DNA of 32,788 nucleotides from an uncultured Anaerolineae bacterium (GCA_938005675.1 CALKXH010000043.1:1-32788), one strand, 5' to 3'; positions 6,881-15,732 are shown, numbered from the stretch's first letter. The notes: generated by a model from the letters alone, not told the origin. Made by a program: numbers and translations.

Positions 6881-8079
6881 TGGGCAGAGGGCGGCTGATC
6901 GCCGCGCTGCTGATCGGCGGCGCGCTGATCCTCAACGTGATCGCCTCCTATCAGCTCTTCACGCGCCCCTATCCCGGCTTCAACGACTATTTGACGGTCT
7001 GGGAGGCTTCGCGCCTGTTTTTCTATCGCGGGCTCGACCCCTACAGCGCCGAGACCAGCCTCGCCATCCAGACGCGCATCTTCGGGCGCGCCGCCCTGCC
7101 CGATGAGCAGCCCAATCATTTCGCTTATCCGTTCTACGCCATCTATTTCGTCTATCCGTTCATCCACGCCGAGTACGAATGGGCGACGGCGGCGTGGCTG
7201 GTCTTCCTTGAGGTCTGCTTGATCGGCGCGCTGATCTTATTGCTGGACTTGTTCAAGTGGCGCGCCCGTCCGCTGACCGTGACGGGCTTGATCATTTTCA
7301 CATTGCTCGCCTATCCGTCGGCGCGCGGCTTGGTGCTGGGGCAAGTCAGCCATTTGGTCTATTTTTTGCAGGTGGCGGCGCTGTGGGCGTTCGCGCGGCG
7401 GCGCGACGGTCTGGCGGGCGCGCTCTTGGCGCTCTCGACCTTCAAGCCGCAGATGAGCGTGCTGATCGCGCCGTTTCTGTTGCTGTGGGCGCTATCGCGG
7501 CGGCGCTGGCGGCTGATCGGCGGCTTTGGAGTGACGCTGGCGGCGCTGATCGGATCGTCTTTCCTGCTCCAGCCGAACTGGGTTGAGGGTTTTCTCTATC
7601 AATTGACGCTTTATCCGAGCTACATCGAGGTCTCCACGCCCGTCTGGGTAGTGACCGAGTACTTGCTGGGACTTGGGCGCGCGGCGGAGATCGCTTTGAA
7701 CGTCTTGGGCGGGCTGGTCGTGCTGTGGGCGTGGCGGGCGGCGCTTCAGGACGGCACGGTCGGCGCTTTCGCTTGGACGTTCATGCTCACGCTGACCTTC
7801 ACACACCTGATCGGGCTGCGCACGGCGACGCCGCACTTCGTAGTCTTTTCGCTGCCGCTGCTGTTCTACCTGCGCGAGTGGGCGCGCCACAAGCGCCATA
7901 GCGCGATGCTCATCACGCTGACGGCGCTCTTCGTCTTGCCGTGGCTGTACTTCCTGCTGACGCTCGGCGAGGGCAAATTTGAGCATCCGACGTTGTTTTT
8001 ATTGCCCTTCGCCGCGCTGAGCGCGCTCGCGCTCACGCGCCGCCAATGGCAGACGGCGGCGCTGGACTGGTCGGTCTGA
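6880..8079 (+). CDS. GT87-family (DUF2029) membrane glycosyltransferase
   Basis: A 399-residue polytopic membrane protein with about ten hydrophobic segments. It shows features of the GT87/DUF2029 family of polyprenyl-phosphate-sugar-dependent transferases: an early extracytoplasmic acidic region ('PGFNDYLTVWEASRLFFYRGLDPYS') and the typical 'ALLALSTFKPQMSVLIAP' segment. Such GT-C enzymes add mannose or other sugars to envelope glycans or glycolipids. The start ATG at 6880 overlaps the previous TGA by one base (TGATG), with GGAGGG 9 nt upstream. It is the last gene of the five-gene operon, and its TGA abuts the stop of the convergent LLM oxidoreductase gene. Acceptor and donor are unknown. 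Confidence 0.82.
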   Translation: MGRGRLIAALLIGGALILNVIASYQLFTRPYPGFNDYLTVWEASRLFFYRGLDPYSAETSLAIQTRIFGRAALPDEQPNHFAYPFYAIYFVYPFIHAEYEWATAAWLVFLEVCLIGALILLLDLFKWRARPLTVTGLIIFTLLAYPSARGLVLGQVSHLVYFLQVAALWAFARRRDGLAGALLALSTFKPQMSVLIAPFLLLWALSRRRWRLIGGFGVTLAALIGSSFLLQPNWVEGFLYQLTLYPSYIEVSTPVWVVTEYLLGLGRAAEIALNVLGGLVVLWAWRAALQDGTVGAFAWTFMLTLTFTHLIGLRTATPHFVVFSLPLLFYLREWARHKRHSAMLITLTALFVLPWLYFLLTLGEGKFEHPTLFLLPFAALSALALTRRQWQTAALDWSV

Positions 8080-9108
<1,029 letters not shown>

Positions 9109-9148
9109 AAACCAAAATCCTTCGCAAGAGTTTCTAAGTAAAGCGCTT

Positions 9149-9175
9149 GCCGCTCCTGCGCGGCGCAAGAGCGGC
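9149..9175 (-). terminator. Hairpin downstream of aldolase gene
   Basis: Arms GCCGCTC (9149-9155) and GAGCGGC (9169-9175) enclose a second 4-bp stem (TGCG/CGCA) after one mismatch, leaving a 3-nt loop. It begins 18 nt past the aldolase stop on the minus strand. Only a short T-rich stretch follows, so termination would be partial; it could set the ratio of aldolase to LLM oxidoreductase. Confidence 0.45.
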
Positions 9176-9192
9176 GACTCATGTAGACTAAA

Positions 9193-10290
9193 CTAGGCGA
9201 CCGTGATCGCTTGGCACAGGTAGACGTCTTGGATGGCGTTGAGCAGGGCGATGCCCTCCGCCATCGGGCGTTGGAAGGCTTTGCGCCCGCTGATCAAGCC
9301 CATGCCGCCGGCGCGCTTGTTGATGACCGCCGTCATGATCGCCTCGCCGAAGTCGTCGGCGCCGCTAGCGCCGCCGCTGTTGATCAAGCCGGCGCGCCCC
9401 ATGTAGCTATTGATGACTTGGTAGCGCGTCAGGTCAATCGGATGATCGGTGGTCAGGTGCGTGTAGATGCGCTCATCCAGCTTGCCGTAGGACGAGCCGC
9501 CCGCGTTGAGCGCCTTGTAGCCGCCGTTGCCGGTCGGCAGCTTCTGCTTGACCAGATCAGCTTGGATGGTGACGCCCAGATGGTTCGCCTGCCCAGTGAT
9601 ATCGGCGCTGGTCTCGTGGTTGACGCCGTTGACCTTGAAGGCGGGATTGCGCGTGTAGCACCACAAGACGGTCGCCATGCCCAGCTCGTGAGCGCGATAG
9701 AACGCCTCCGAGACCTCCACCAGCTGGCGCATACTGAGCTGATCGCCGAAGTAGATGGTCGCGCCAATGGCGACGGCGCCCATATCCCAGGCTTGCTCCA
9801 CCATGCCGAACATGACCTGATCGTGTTTGTTGGGGTAGGTGAGCAGCTCGTTGTGGTTGATCTTGACGATGAAAGGGATTTTGTGAGCGTATTTGCGGGC
9901 GACGGCGCCCAGCACGCCGAAGGTCGAGGCGACGGCGTTGCAGCCGCCCTCAAGGGCGAGCCGCACGATGTTCTCCGGGTCGAAGTAGGCGGGATTCTTG
10001 GCGAACGAGGCGCCGGCGGAATGCTCGATGCCCTGATCGACGGGCAGGATCGAGAGGTAGCCCGTGCCCGCCAAGCGCCCGGTGTTGAAGAGCTGCTGCA
10101 AGCTGCGCAGCACTTGCGGCGGACGGTCGCTGAGCGCCCAGACGCGGTCGACGAAGTCGGGCGCGGGCAGATGGAGCTGATCGCGGCTGACGGTCTGGCA
10201 GACGTGATTGAGCAGGTAGTCGGCTTTATCGCCGAGTGCCTGCACGATTTGGTCATAGGTGAGCGCACGAGGCGCGGCTGCAATAGCCAT
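9193..10290 (-). CDS. fbaB: Class I fructose-bisphosphate aldolase (DhnA/FbaB type)
   Basis: A 365-residue Schiff-base aldolase of the DhnA/FbaB family, which cleaves fructose-1,6-bisphosphate to DHAP and glyceraldehyde-3-phosphate, or runs in reverse in gluconeogenesis. Typical segments are '[15 protein letters not shown]' (phosphate/substrate end of the barrel), '[12 protein letters not shown]', '[11 protein letters not shown]' (the first Lys is the likely Schiff-base residue) and '[15 protein letters not shown]' near the C-terminus. The start at 10290 has AAGGAG 8 nt upstream. A -10-like TATACT on the minus strand at 10332-10337 suggests its own promoter within the gap after the lipoprotein gene. 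Length and motifs are complete; nothing suggests decay. Confidence 0.93.
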   Translation of the reverse strand: MAIAAAPRALTYDQIVQALGDKADYLLNHVCQTVSRDQLHLPAPDFVDRVWALSDRPPQVLRSLQQLFNTGRLAGTGYLSILPVDQGIEHSAGASFAKNPAYFDPENIVRLALEGGCNAVASTFGVLGAVARKYAHKIPFIVKINHNELLTYPNKHDQVMFGMVEQAWDMGAVAIGATIYFGDQLSMRQLVEVSEAFYRAHELGMATVLWCYTRNPAFKVNGVNHETSADITGQANHLGVTIQADLVKQKLPTGNGGYKALNAGGSSYGKLDERIYTHLTTDHPIDLTRYQVINSYMGRAGLINSGGASGADDFGEAIMTAVINKRAGGMGLISGRKAFQRPMAEGIALLNAIQDVYLCQAITVA

Positions 10291-10331
10291 TTCAGGAACT
10301 CCTTACACTACTAACAGTGTGTGTTGCTCAG

Positions 10332-10337
10332 AGTATA
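10332..10337 (-). promoter_or_regulatory. -10-like element for the aldolase gene
   Basis: TATACT on the minus strand, about 42 nt before the aldolase start and predicting initiation near 10325. No good -35 is visible. A small inverted repeat ACACT/AGTGT (10305-10320) lies between it and the ribosome site and could be an operator. Confidence 0.35.
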
Positions 10338-10343
10338 CCGCAC

Positions 10344-10955
10344 TCAGTTGCCAAAGCGCACCACGATCACGCCGGTCAGGCTCTGGCAGAGGCGGTCGCC
10401 CGCCCGCAACGGCATGACCTCCCAAGCGTAGTTGCCCAAGCCCGTGAAGAGCGCGCGCTCGAAGGTGATGGTCGTCTCGGTTGTATCGCCGATGAAGACG
10501 TAGCGGTTGGAGGGCGCCAACAGCCAGACTCGGTAGCCCTCCGCGCCTGCCACAGCCGTCCAGGAGACTTGCCCGTCGGTCTGCTGATCGGCGATCAGGC
10601 TAGTGGTGGGATTGCGGCGGGCGAAGGTGGCGCAGGCGGCGGGGAGGGTGACATCGAAGGCGATGGTGGGCGGTGCGCCGGTCGGAGTCGCCGCCAAAAT
10701 GCCCAGGCTTTCAGTGCGGCGGGCGGCGGGCGTCACGGTCGGGCGGATGTTCATGGGCGGCTGCGTGGAGCGGGGTGTATTGGTCACGAAAGCAGTCGGA
10801 GTCCAGGTGGGCGGCAAGGTGAAAGTCGGGCGGGGCGTGTTGGTGACGGTCGGCGTGGGCATGGGCGTGGGCGTGGGCGCGGGCTCAGGGGCGCTGCACG
10901 CCGCCAATGACGCGCCTAGCAGCAGGATCAACAACGGACGTAGCAATCGGTTCAT
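10344..10955 (-). CDS. Lipoprotein with Thr-Pro stalk and FN3-like domain
   Basis: A 203-residue predicted lipoprotein. The signal peptide ends in a clear lipobox 'LAAC' with the acylated Cys at residue 20. Residues ~24-100 are a low-complexity Pro/Thr tract ('PTPTPMPTPTVTNTP...') acting as a cell-surface spacer. The C-terminal ~100 residues ('QVSWTAVAGAEGYRVWLLAPSN', 'ETTITFERALFTGLGNYAWEV') look like a fibronectin type III-type beta domain. AAAGG sits 8 nt before the ATG at 10955. It is encoded between a small membrane protein and the aldolase on the same strand. No enzymatic motif; function unknown, probably ligand binding at the surface. Confidence 0.8.
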   Translation of the reverse strand: MNRLLRPLLILLLGASLAACSAPEPAPTPTPMPTPTVTNTPRPTFTLPPTWTPTAFVTNTPRSTQPPMNIRPTVTPAARRTESLGILAATPTGAPPTIAFDVTLPAACATFARRNPTTSLIADQQTDGQVSWTAVAGAEGYRVWLLAPSNRYVFIGDTTETTITFERALFTGLGNYAWEVMPLRAGDRLCQSLTGVIVVRFGN

Positions 10956-10967
10956 GCTTCAGACCTT

Positions 10968-11378
10968 TCAAGGGGCGCTGAGCGCCTCTGCCAGCGAGAG
11001 TAGCGACCAAATCAGCGCCGCGATGCCGATCAAGGCGCTCAGCAGCACATAGAGCGCCCCTGCCCTGCCGACTTGCAGCGGCGTCTCGGCGAAATCAAAG
11101 CCGACCAGCAGCCGCCAGCCCAGCCAATAGAGCGCCAAGCCGAGCAGTCCCGTCCCGAACAGCAGCGCGTTAGCGACGCCGACATCAATCTGATCGGCGC
11201 GGATGCGGAAGAACGCGTTGAACAAGAGCAAGGCGATCACAGCGGTCAGCAGCAGAGCGGCGAGCGCCGCGATCAGGATGCGCGTCGTGCGCGAGCGTCC
11301 GTTCAGCCACTTGGCGAGGCGCGCCAGCACAGCGAGCTTCACGGCGGGCTTGGCGGCAGCTTTGGACGTCTTGCTCAT
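10968..11378 (-). CDS. Small membrane protein, three TM segments
   Basis: A 136-residue protein I do not recognise. An Ala/Lys-rich cytoplasmic N-terminus is followed by three clear hydrophobic helices: about residues 34-54 ('ILIAALAALLLTAVIALLLF'), 67-87 ('VANALLFGTGLLGLALYWLGW') and 106-128. There are no Cys or His clusters suggesting a redox role. Its ATG overlaps the haemoglobin stop by 4 nt (ATGA, 11375-11378), so it is translationally coupled to the globin gene, and the lipoprotein gene follows after 12 nt. Confidence 0.75.
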   Translation of the reverse strand: MSKTSKAAAKPAVKLAVLARLAKWLNGRSRTTRILIAALAALLLTAVIALLLFNAFFRIRADQIDVGVANALLFGTGLLGLALYWLGWRLLVGFDFAETPLQVGRAGALYVLLSALIGIAALIWSLLSLAEALSAP

Positions 11379-11791
11379 GGCTTTGGCTCGTGTAGGGTCA
11401 GGTCGGGGCGGTTGATCAGGAAAGTAGCGGCGTTTTCAAAGTATTGGCGCATTTCGCTGTAGGCGGGCTCGCCGATTTGAGCTTCATCCAGCGCAGCGAG
11501 CATCGCCGCCACCCACGCATCGCGCTCCGCCCGCCCGATGGCGAAGGGCGCGTGGCGCATCCGCAGGCGCGGATGCCCGCGCTCGGCGCTGTAGTCGCTG
11601 GGACCGCCGAAGTACTGCACTACGAATAAACGCAAGCGCCGCTCGGCGGCGGCGAGGTCGGCTTCGGGGTAGAGCGGACGCAAGACGGGATCGTCTTTGA
11701 CGCGCCGATAGAAGGCGGCGATCAGGCGGGCGATGGCTGCCTCGCCGATCAACGCGTAGACGCTCTTGCTGCTGTGTCGGCTCTCGCTCAT
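11375..11791 (-). CDS. Truncated haemoglobin, group II (trHbO-like)
   Basis: A 138-residue 2/2 globin. Recognisable positions are Phe27-Tyr28 (B9/B10 distal Tyr), 'YFGGP' at 60-64, the 'RMRHAPFAIG' block with proximal haem ligand His80, and Trp93 (G8), which together mark group II. Such globins bind O2 and handle NO or peroxide stress, or assist O2 delivery. The first gene of its operon, it overlaps a three-TM membrane protein by 4 nt. A consensus TATAAT on the minus strand (11822-11827) lies 31 nt upstream, giving a leader of about 24 nt. No truncation seen. Confidence 0.92.
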   Translation of the reverse strand: MSESRHSSKSVYALIGEAAIARLIAAFYRRVKDDPVLRPLYPEADLAAAERRLRLFVVQYFGGPSDYSAERGHPRLRMRHAPFAIGRAERDAWVAAMLAALDEAQIGEPAYSEMRQYFENAATFLINRPDLTLHEPKP

Positions 11792-11821
11792 CAGGTCGCT
11801 CCCGCTTGAGGTGTGCGCCGT

Positions 11822-11827
11822 ATTATA
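11822..11827 (-). promoter_or_regulatory. -10 element (TATAAT) for the globin operon
   Basis: Exact TATAAT on the minus strand in the 45-nt gap between the amidohydrolase stop and the globin start. The -35 would fall inside the end of the amidohydrolase gene, where no good hexamer is seen. Confidence 0.45.
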
Positions 11828-11836
11828 GCGCGTCGG

Positions 11837-13141
11837 CTAAAGTTTCCACAGGCGGGCGGCTTGCTGGCGCGTGGCGGCGCGCACGGCGCGCGGATCGTCG
11901 GGCAGGCTGCGCCATTGCCCGTCGATCATCACGCCGCCGACGTGGACGGGATCGCGCCAGAGGATCAGCTGCTCGCGCAGGTTGTGCGCCGTGAGGGGCG
12001 TTGGTAGGTCGGCGTCGATCAGGATCAGATCGGCGCGGTAGTTGGGCAGCAGCTTGCCGACGTCGCGCAAGCCCAGCGCCGCCGCGCCGCCCGCCGTCGC
12101 CATGTGCCAGACGCGCTCGGCGGGCAGGATGCTAGGGTCTTGGCGGCGCGCCTTGTGCATCAGGAAGGCGCCGCGCAGCAAGGCGAAGAAATTGTTCACA
12201 TAGCCATCTGTGCCAAGCCCCACAGTCACGCCTGCGGCGTCCATCTCTGGCAAGGGCGCGAAGCCGCCGCCCACCTCGCAGTTGGAGAGCGGCATCGAGG
12301 TGACCTTGACGCCCCGTCGCGCCAAGATGGCGATCTCCTCAGGGCTGATCTGCACGCACTGCGATGCCATCGCCCGCTCGCTCAGCACGCCCAGCGACTC
12401 GTAGTATTCGAGGGTGCGCCGCCCGAAGTGCTTCAGGCAGTACTCAGGCTCGTAAGTGCCTTCGGCGCAGTGGAAATGCACGAGGCTACCCAGCTCGGCG
12501 CCCAGCGCGAAGGCGCGCCGAATGAACGCGGCGGAGCAGGTGAAAGTCGTGTGGAAGCACATCACGCCGCCCAGCAGCGGATCGTGGGCAGTGGCGCGGA
12601 TGAAGTCGGCGTTCTCTTGCAAGCCCGCCTCGCCATTTTCGGCGCTGACTCGCTCGGTCGCCTCGAAGGAGAGCAAGGCGCGCACGCCGTAGCGCCGCAC
12701 CACCTCCGCCTCGACGTTCAGACAGCCGCGCAGCGCCATCGGCGCCTCTAAAATGTCGTAAAAGGTCGTGACGCCGCTCTGCAGGCACTCCATGCAGAAG
12801 TGCGCAGTCGCCGCCGCGATCATCTGGTGATCGAGGGCATCTTCGACCTGCACCCACCAGTAATCGCGCAGGAAACTCCAGAAGTCCAGCACTTGCGCCG
12901 TCGGCGGGATGCCGTGCGCTAAGACGCCGTACATATGCGCGTGGGCGTTGACGAAGCCGGGCGCGATCACGTAGCCGCGCGCCTCAAAATGCTGCGCCTG
13001 TGGATAGAGCGCGCGCAAGCCCTCCGTCGTGCCGATCTCCAGCACTTTGTTGCCCTGCACGGCGACCGCCCAATTCGGCTGGGGCGGCTGCAGGGCGTCG
13101 TAGAGCAGCCAATCGCCGCTGATGAGCGTGATCGCGCTCAT
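11837..13141 (-). CDS. Amidohydrolase (ATZ/TRZ deaminase-like) lacking usual histidines
   Basis: A 434-residue cyclic-amidohydrolase superfamily protein resembling cytosine, guanine, chlorohydrolase and SAH deaminases (COG0402 type). Metal ligands His67 and His69 ('NAHAHMYG'), His224 with Glu227 ('HFHCAEG') and Asp312 ('GLGTDG') are present. At the usual 'AHCVH' strand, however, it reads 'SQCVQ' (Gln261, Gln264), and the usual 'SHNP.SN' is 'SMPLSN' (Met283), so the strand-6 His and two neighbours are missing. It is either a subfamily with a different active site or a non-deaminating relative. The ATG overlaps the upstream regulator's stop by 4 nt and GAGG lies 8 nt upstream; co-expression with a SorC-type regulator suggests inducible catabolism of a purine-, pyrimidine- or sugar-derived compound. 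Confidence 0.85.
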   Translation of the reverse strand: MSAITLISGDWLLYDALQPPQPNWAVAVQGNKVLEIGTTEGLRALYPQAQHFEARGYVIAPGFVNAHAHMYGVLAHGIPPTAQVLDFWSFLRDYWWVQVEDALDHQMIAAATAHFCMECLQSGVTTFYDILEAPMALRGCLNVEAEVVRRYGVRALLSFEATERVSAENGEAGLQENADFIRATAHDPLLGGVMCFHTTFTCSAAFIRRAFALGAELGSLVHFHCAEGTYEPEYCLKHFGRRTLEYYESLGVLSERAMASQCVQISPEEIAILARRGVKVTSMPLSNCEVGGGFAPLPEMDAAGVTVGLGTDGYVNNFFALLRGAFLMHKARRQDPSILPAERVWHMATAGGAAALGLRDVGKLLPNYRADLILIDADLPTPLTAHNLREQLILWRDPVHVGGVMIDGQWRSLPDDPRAVRAATRQQAARLWKL

Positions 13142-14109
13142 GACGCTTGCCTCGCTGCGTCGGCTTTGGCTAAAATGCGCGCCGCCGTGACGTGATCGGT
13201 GATCACGAAGTTCACCACGCCCGAGCGCAGCACGCCCAGCAAGGGCAGCACCTTATCGCTGCCCCCGGCGACCGCGATCACGTATTCGCGCGTGCGCAGC
13301 TCATCCAAGCTGATGCCGATGGTGCGATTGTCGAAGATCGTCGAGCGGAAGCAGCCGTCAGCATCGAAGAAATAGCCGCAGATATCGCCGACGATGCCCT
13401 GCTCCGCCATGCGATGCGCCTCAGCCTCGCTGATCAAGCCGCCCAGCACGAGGGGCGAATGCTCGATCTCGCCGATGCCGACCAGCGCGATGCGCACAGA
13501 TCGATACAGCTCAGTGACGGTGCGGATGGCAGTCGCGTTCATGAGCATGTTGCGCACGGTGGCGTTCTCGACGAGGGCGGGCGCGCTCAGATAGTACGCC
13601 TTGCCGCCGAAATTGAGGGCGAGTTGGCGGGTTAGCTCGTGGGCGAGCGTCTCATCGTGCTGGGCGGAGACATCGCCCAGCAGCTGCACGATGGTCAAGT
13701 TCATCGGCAGGGGCGGCGGACGCATGGCGGCGGTCAGCTCGGCGAGGGTGCGCCCGCGCCCGACCCCGATCACGTCGTTGGGCTGGAAAAGCCTAGCCAC
13801 GTGGGCTGCCGCGCCGAAGCCGATGCCTTGGCGCATGGTGGCGCTATCGGCGCTGCCGGCGCTGCGCACGATGATGGCGCCGCGCAGGTTGAATTTGCGG
13901 CAGAATGCCTCTTCAAGGGCGTTATCGCGCTGCCGCCACGGACTGATGGTGATCTGCACCACGCCCTCTTCGCGAGCGCGCGTCAGCAAGCGCGAGACGG
14001 TCGGGCGGGAGACGCCCAGCACCTTGGCGATCTCCGCCTGCGTCAGGTTATCCACGTAGTACATATGGGCGGCTTGGAGCATCTGCTCGTTCGAGTCTAC
14101 ATCATGCAA
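13138..14109 (-). CDS. SorC/DeoR-type sugar-binding transcriptional regulator
   Basis: About 323 residues: an N-terminal helix-turn-helix ('LTQAEIAKVLGVSRPTVSRLLTRAREEG') followed by a SorC-type effector domain with a Rossmann-like sugar-phosphate isomerase fold ('DVIGVGRGRTLAELTAAM', 'IALVGIGEIEHSPLV', 'VIAVAGGSDKVLPLLGVLRSG'). The start is uncertain: TTG at 14109 has AAAGGTG 7 nt upstream and suits the TATAAT at 14163-14168. GTG at 14151 would almost coincide with the transcription start, and ATG at 14082 has no ribosome site. Family members bind phosphorylated sugars or nucleosides and control the neighbouring catabolic genes. Here the amidohydrolase follows with a 4-nt overlap and is the obvious target, along with autoregulation. 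Confidence 0.9.
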   Translation of the reverse strand: MHDVDSNEQMLQAAHMYYVDNLTQAEIAKVLGVSRPTVSRLLTRAREEGVVQITISPWRQRDNALEEAFCRKFNLRGAIIVRSAGSADSATMRQGIGFGAAAHVARLFQPNDVIGVGRGRTLAELTAAMRPPPLPMNLTIVQLLGDVSAQHDETLAHELTRQLALNFGGKAYYLSAPALVENATVRNMLMNATAIRTVTELYRSVRIALVGIGEIEHSPLVLGGLISEAEAHRMAEQGIVGDICGYFFDADGCFRSTIFDNRTIGISLDELRTREYVIAVAGGSDKVLPLLGVLRSGVVNFVITDHVTAARILAKADAARQAS

Positions 14110-14124
14110 GCGCTTACACCTTTG

Positions 14125-14140
14125 TTGTATCCTGCTACAA
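14125..14140. promoter_or_regulatory. Putative operator of the SorC-type regulator
   Basis: Inverted repeat TTGTA-TCCTGC-TACAA, located between the -10 element (14163-14168) and the proposed start codon. The position just downstream of the promoter fits repression of the regulator-amidohydrolase operon by its own product. Based on symmetry only. Confidence 0.4.
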
Positions 14141-14162
14141 ACGTTCAGCACATCTTCTCATA

Positions 14163-14168
14163 ATTATA
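14163..14168 (-). promoter_or_regulatory. -10 element (TATAAT) for regulator-amidohydrolase operon
   Basis: Exact TATAAT on the minus strand, predicting initiation near 14156. The region where a -35 should be is G/C-rich without a recognisable hexamer. Confidence 0.45.
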
Positions 14169-14211
14169 CACCTTTCAGGGGGGCGGGGCGAGTCGGCGAG
14201 GGTGTGAAGGG

Positions 14212-14241
14212 CTGCGGACGGCATCGGGATGCCGTCCGCAG
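14212..14241 (-). terminator. Perfect hairpin after the BTAD regulator gene
   Basis: CTGCGGACGGCATC (14212-14225), a 2-nt centre, then its exact complement (14228-14241): a 14-bp stem starting 5 nt past the regulator stop codon. The minus strand after it lacks a T-run. It probably ends or protects the regulator mRNA and insulates the downstream SorC promoter. Confidence 0.65.
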
Positions 14242-14246
14242 ATCGA

Positions 14247-15533
14247 TCAGGCGTTCATCAGTTGGTTGTAGAGCTGCTCGGTCTCTGGCTCGATCTCGAC
14301 ATCGTGTTTTTCCAGCTCGGCGCGCATGAGGTTGTAGTGGCTGGCTGCCTCGCTGCGCCGCCCCAGCTCGGCGAAGAGGCTCATCACGCGCCGATGCAGG
14401 TCTTGGCGCAAGGGGCTCTCTTGGGCGGCGCGCTGGAAGAGCGTCAGGGCGTGTTCGTAGCGCTCCTCTTGCAGGCGCACTTCTGCCACGCCGCACAGCG
14501 CCTCGATGTAGCCGGCTTGATAGTCCTGACGGCGGGCTGTGATCCAGCTCTCGGTGTGCCCTTGCAGGTAGGGACGTTGATGCATCTCGATGACGCGCTG
14601 ATAAGCTTGCAGGCGCCCTTGAGGCGTCTCGGCGAGCCGCCCTTGCATCAGCAGCGCCACGAAGTCGGTCATATCGTAGTAGATGCGCAGCTTCGGATTG
14701 ATGCGATAGTAGCCGCCATCGTGGATCAGCACGTCCATGCCGAGCGTCTCCAGCGCTTTGTGTAGGCGGCGCTTGGTCACATGGAAGACGTTGACGGCTT
14801 GCTCGCTGTTCAGGTCGGGCCAGAAGGCTTGGCAAATCTCGGAGCGCGTCACGAAGGGGCGCTCTAGGGCGAAGAAGAGCAGCAGCCGCGGCAGATGCCC
14901 CTCCCAGCCGCCGACCTCGTCCCGTTCGGTCAGCACCATGCCCGGTCCGAGCCCTCTGACGTAGACGGCGGCGTCGTCATGCGCCTGCATCCCGTAGAAA
15001 TCTTCGGTGATCAGCTCAGCATCGCGCAGCATGACCGCCTTGCCGCGCGCCATCAGCGCCAACCACGGGAAGCGCGGCAAGTTGCGCCCGTTCAACACCA
15101 GCTTGCAGCGCTCCGGCATGTAGTCCACAAGGCGCTCTAGGAGCTGTTGCAGGTCGTCGCCGACGTCGGCGCGGTCGAACTCATCGAGGAAGATCATGAA
15201 CGGCTCGTCGGTCAGCAGCTCTAAATCTTGGGCGAAGGCTTCCAAGAGAGCCTCGATGTTGGTAGGGTCTTCAAAGCCGACGTGGTTGATGTTGGCGCCG
15301 AAGCTCGGCACCTGCTCCGCCACCTCGTGGATGAAGCCGCTCAAGAACGAGCGCACGTCGGTATCTTCGCTGCCCAGCGCGTAGTAAAAGATCGTGCGGC
15401 GCTCATCCGAGAGCAAGTGGCTGAGCAAAACCGCCCGATAGCGGCTGCTGGCGTGCAGCAAGATTACGCGCGCGTTGGCGCTGTAGCGATCGAATGCCTG
15501 CGTGATGCCTTCAACAATTTGTGGTAGTCCCAT
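14247..15533 (-). CDS. BTAD-domain transcriptional regulator with degenerate P-loop
   Basis: A 428-residue SARP/BTAD-type regulator. Residues ~8-180 look like an AAA/STAND ATPase domain: Walker B is intact ('FMIFLDEFD', Asp117/Glu118), but the Walker A position reads 'HASSRYRA' (27-34) instead of GxxxxGK[ST], so ATP binding is doubtful. A winged-helix DNA-binding domain follows (~195-290; 'RSEICQAFWPDLNSEQAVNVFHVTKRRLHKAL'), then a helical BTAD/TPR domain (~295-428; 'YERALTLFQRAAQESPLRQDLHRRVMSLF' type). The ATG at 15533 has an excellent AGGAGG 7 nt upstream. It is transcribed divergently from the Mo oxidoreductase gene; regulation of that gene is plausible but unproven. Confidence 0.88.
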   Translation of the reverse strand: MGLPQIVEGITQAFDRYSANARVILLHASSRYRAVLLSHLLSDERRTIFYYALGSEDTDVRSFLSGFIHEVAEQVPSFGANINHVGFEDPTNIEALLEAFAQDLELLTDEPFMIFLDEFDRADVGDDLQQLLERLVDYMPERCKLVLNGRNLPRFPWLALMARGKAVMLRDAELITEDFYGMQAHDDAAVYVRGLGPGMVLTERDEVGGWEGHLPRLLLFFALERPFVTRSEICQAFWPDLNSEQAVNVFHVTKRRLHKALETLGMDVLIHDGGYYRINPKLRIYYDMTDFVALLMQGRLAETPQGRLQAYQRVIEMHQRPYLQGHTESWITARRQDYQAGYIEALCGVAEVRLQEERYEHALTLFQRAAQESPLRQDLHRRVMSLFAELGRRSEAASHYNLMRAELEKHDVEIEPETEQLYNQLMNA

Positions 15534-15564
15534 CGCTGAACCTCCTAGTTTTAATGGCATGAAT

Positions 15565-15594
15565 AGTATAACACTTTTTAGGCGCAAATAGCAA
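15565..15594 (-). promoter_or_regulatory. Promoter of the BTAD regulator gene
   Basis: Minus-strand -35 TTGCTA (15589-15594), an 18-nt spacer and -10 TATACT (15565-15570). Initiation near 15558 gives a leader of about 25 nt with AGGAGG. Confidence 0.5.
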
Positions 15595-15668
15595 GGTAAC
15601 ATTTTCGCGGAAATTGCAACGTCACTCTAAAGAGGCGCTTGACAAGCAGCCTTAGGGCGAGCTGCTGA

Positions 15669-15697
15669 TTGCCCGACCGAGCGCCGCAACGTACAAT
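15669..15697 (+). promoter_or_regulatory. Promoter of the Mo oxidoreductase gene
   Basis: TTGCCC (15669-15674), a 17-nt spacer and TACAAT (15692-15697), predicting initiation near 15704 and a 30-nt leader. A perfect TTGACA at 15639-15644 lacks a matching -10 and could instead help bind an activator. Confidence 0.5.
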
Positions 15698-15732
15698 TGA
15701 CCTAGTCATGAAAAAGAGTTGAGGAGTCTTTC

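Noticed and set aside
11822-12007. Small plus-strand frames over the end of the amidohydrolase
   Set aside because: Arg/Ala-rich antisense frames without ribosome sites or recognisable domains.
15639-15644. Perfect TTGACA taken as the -35 of the Mo hydroxylase promoter
   Set aside because: No -10-like hexamer lies 16-18 nt downstream; the pair TTGCCC/TACAAT at 15669-15697 fits better.
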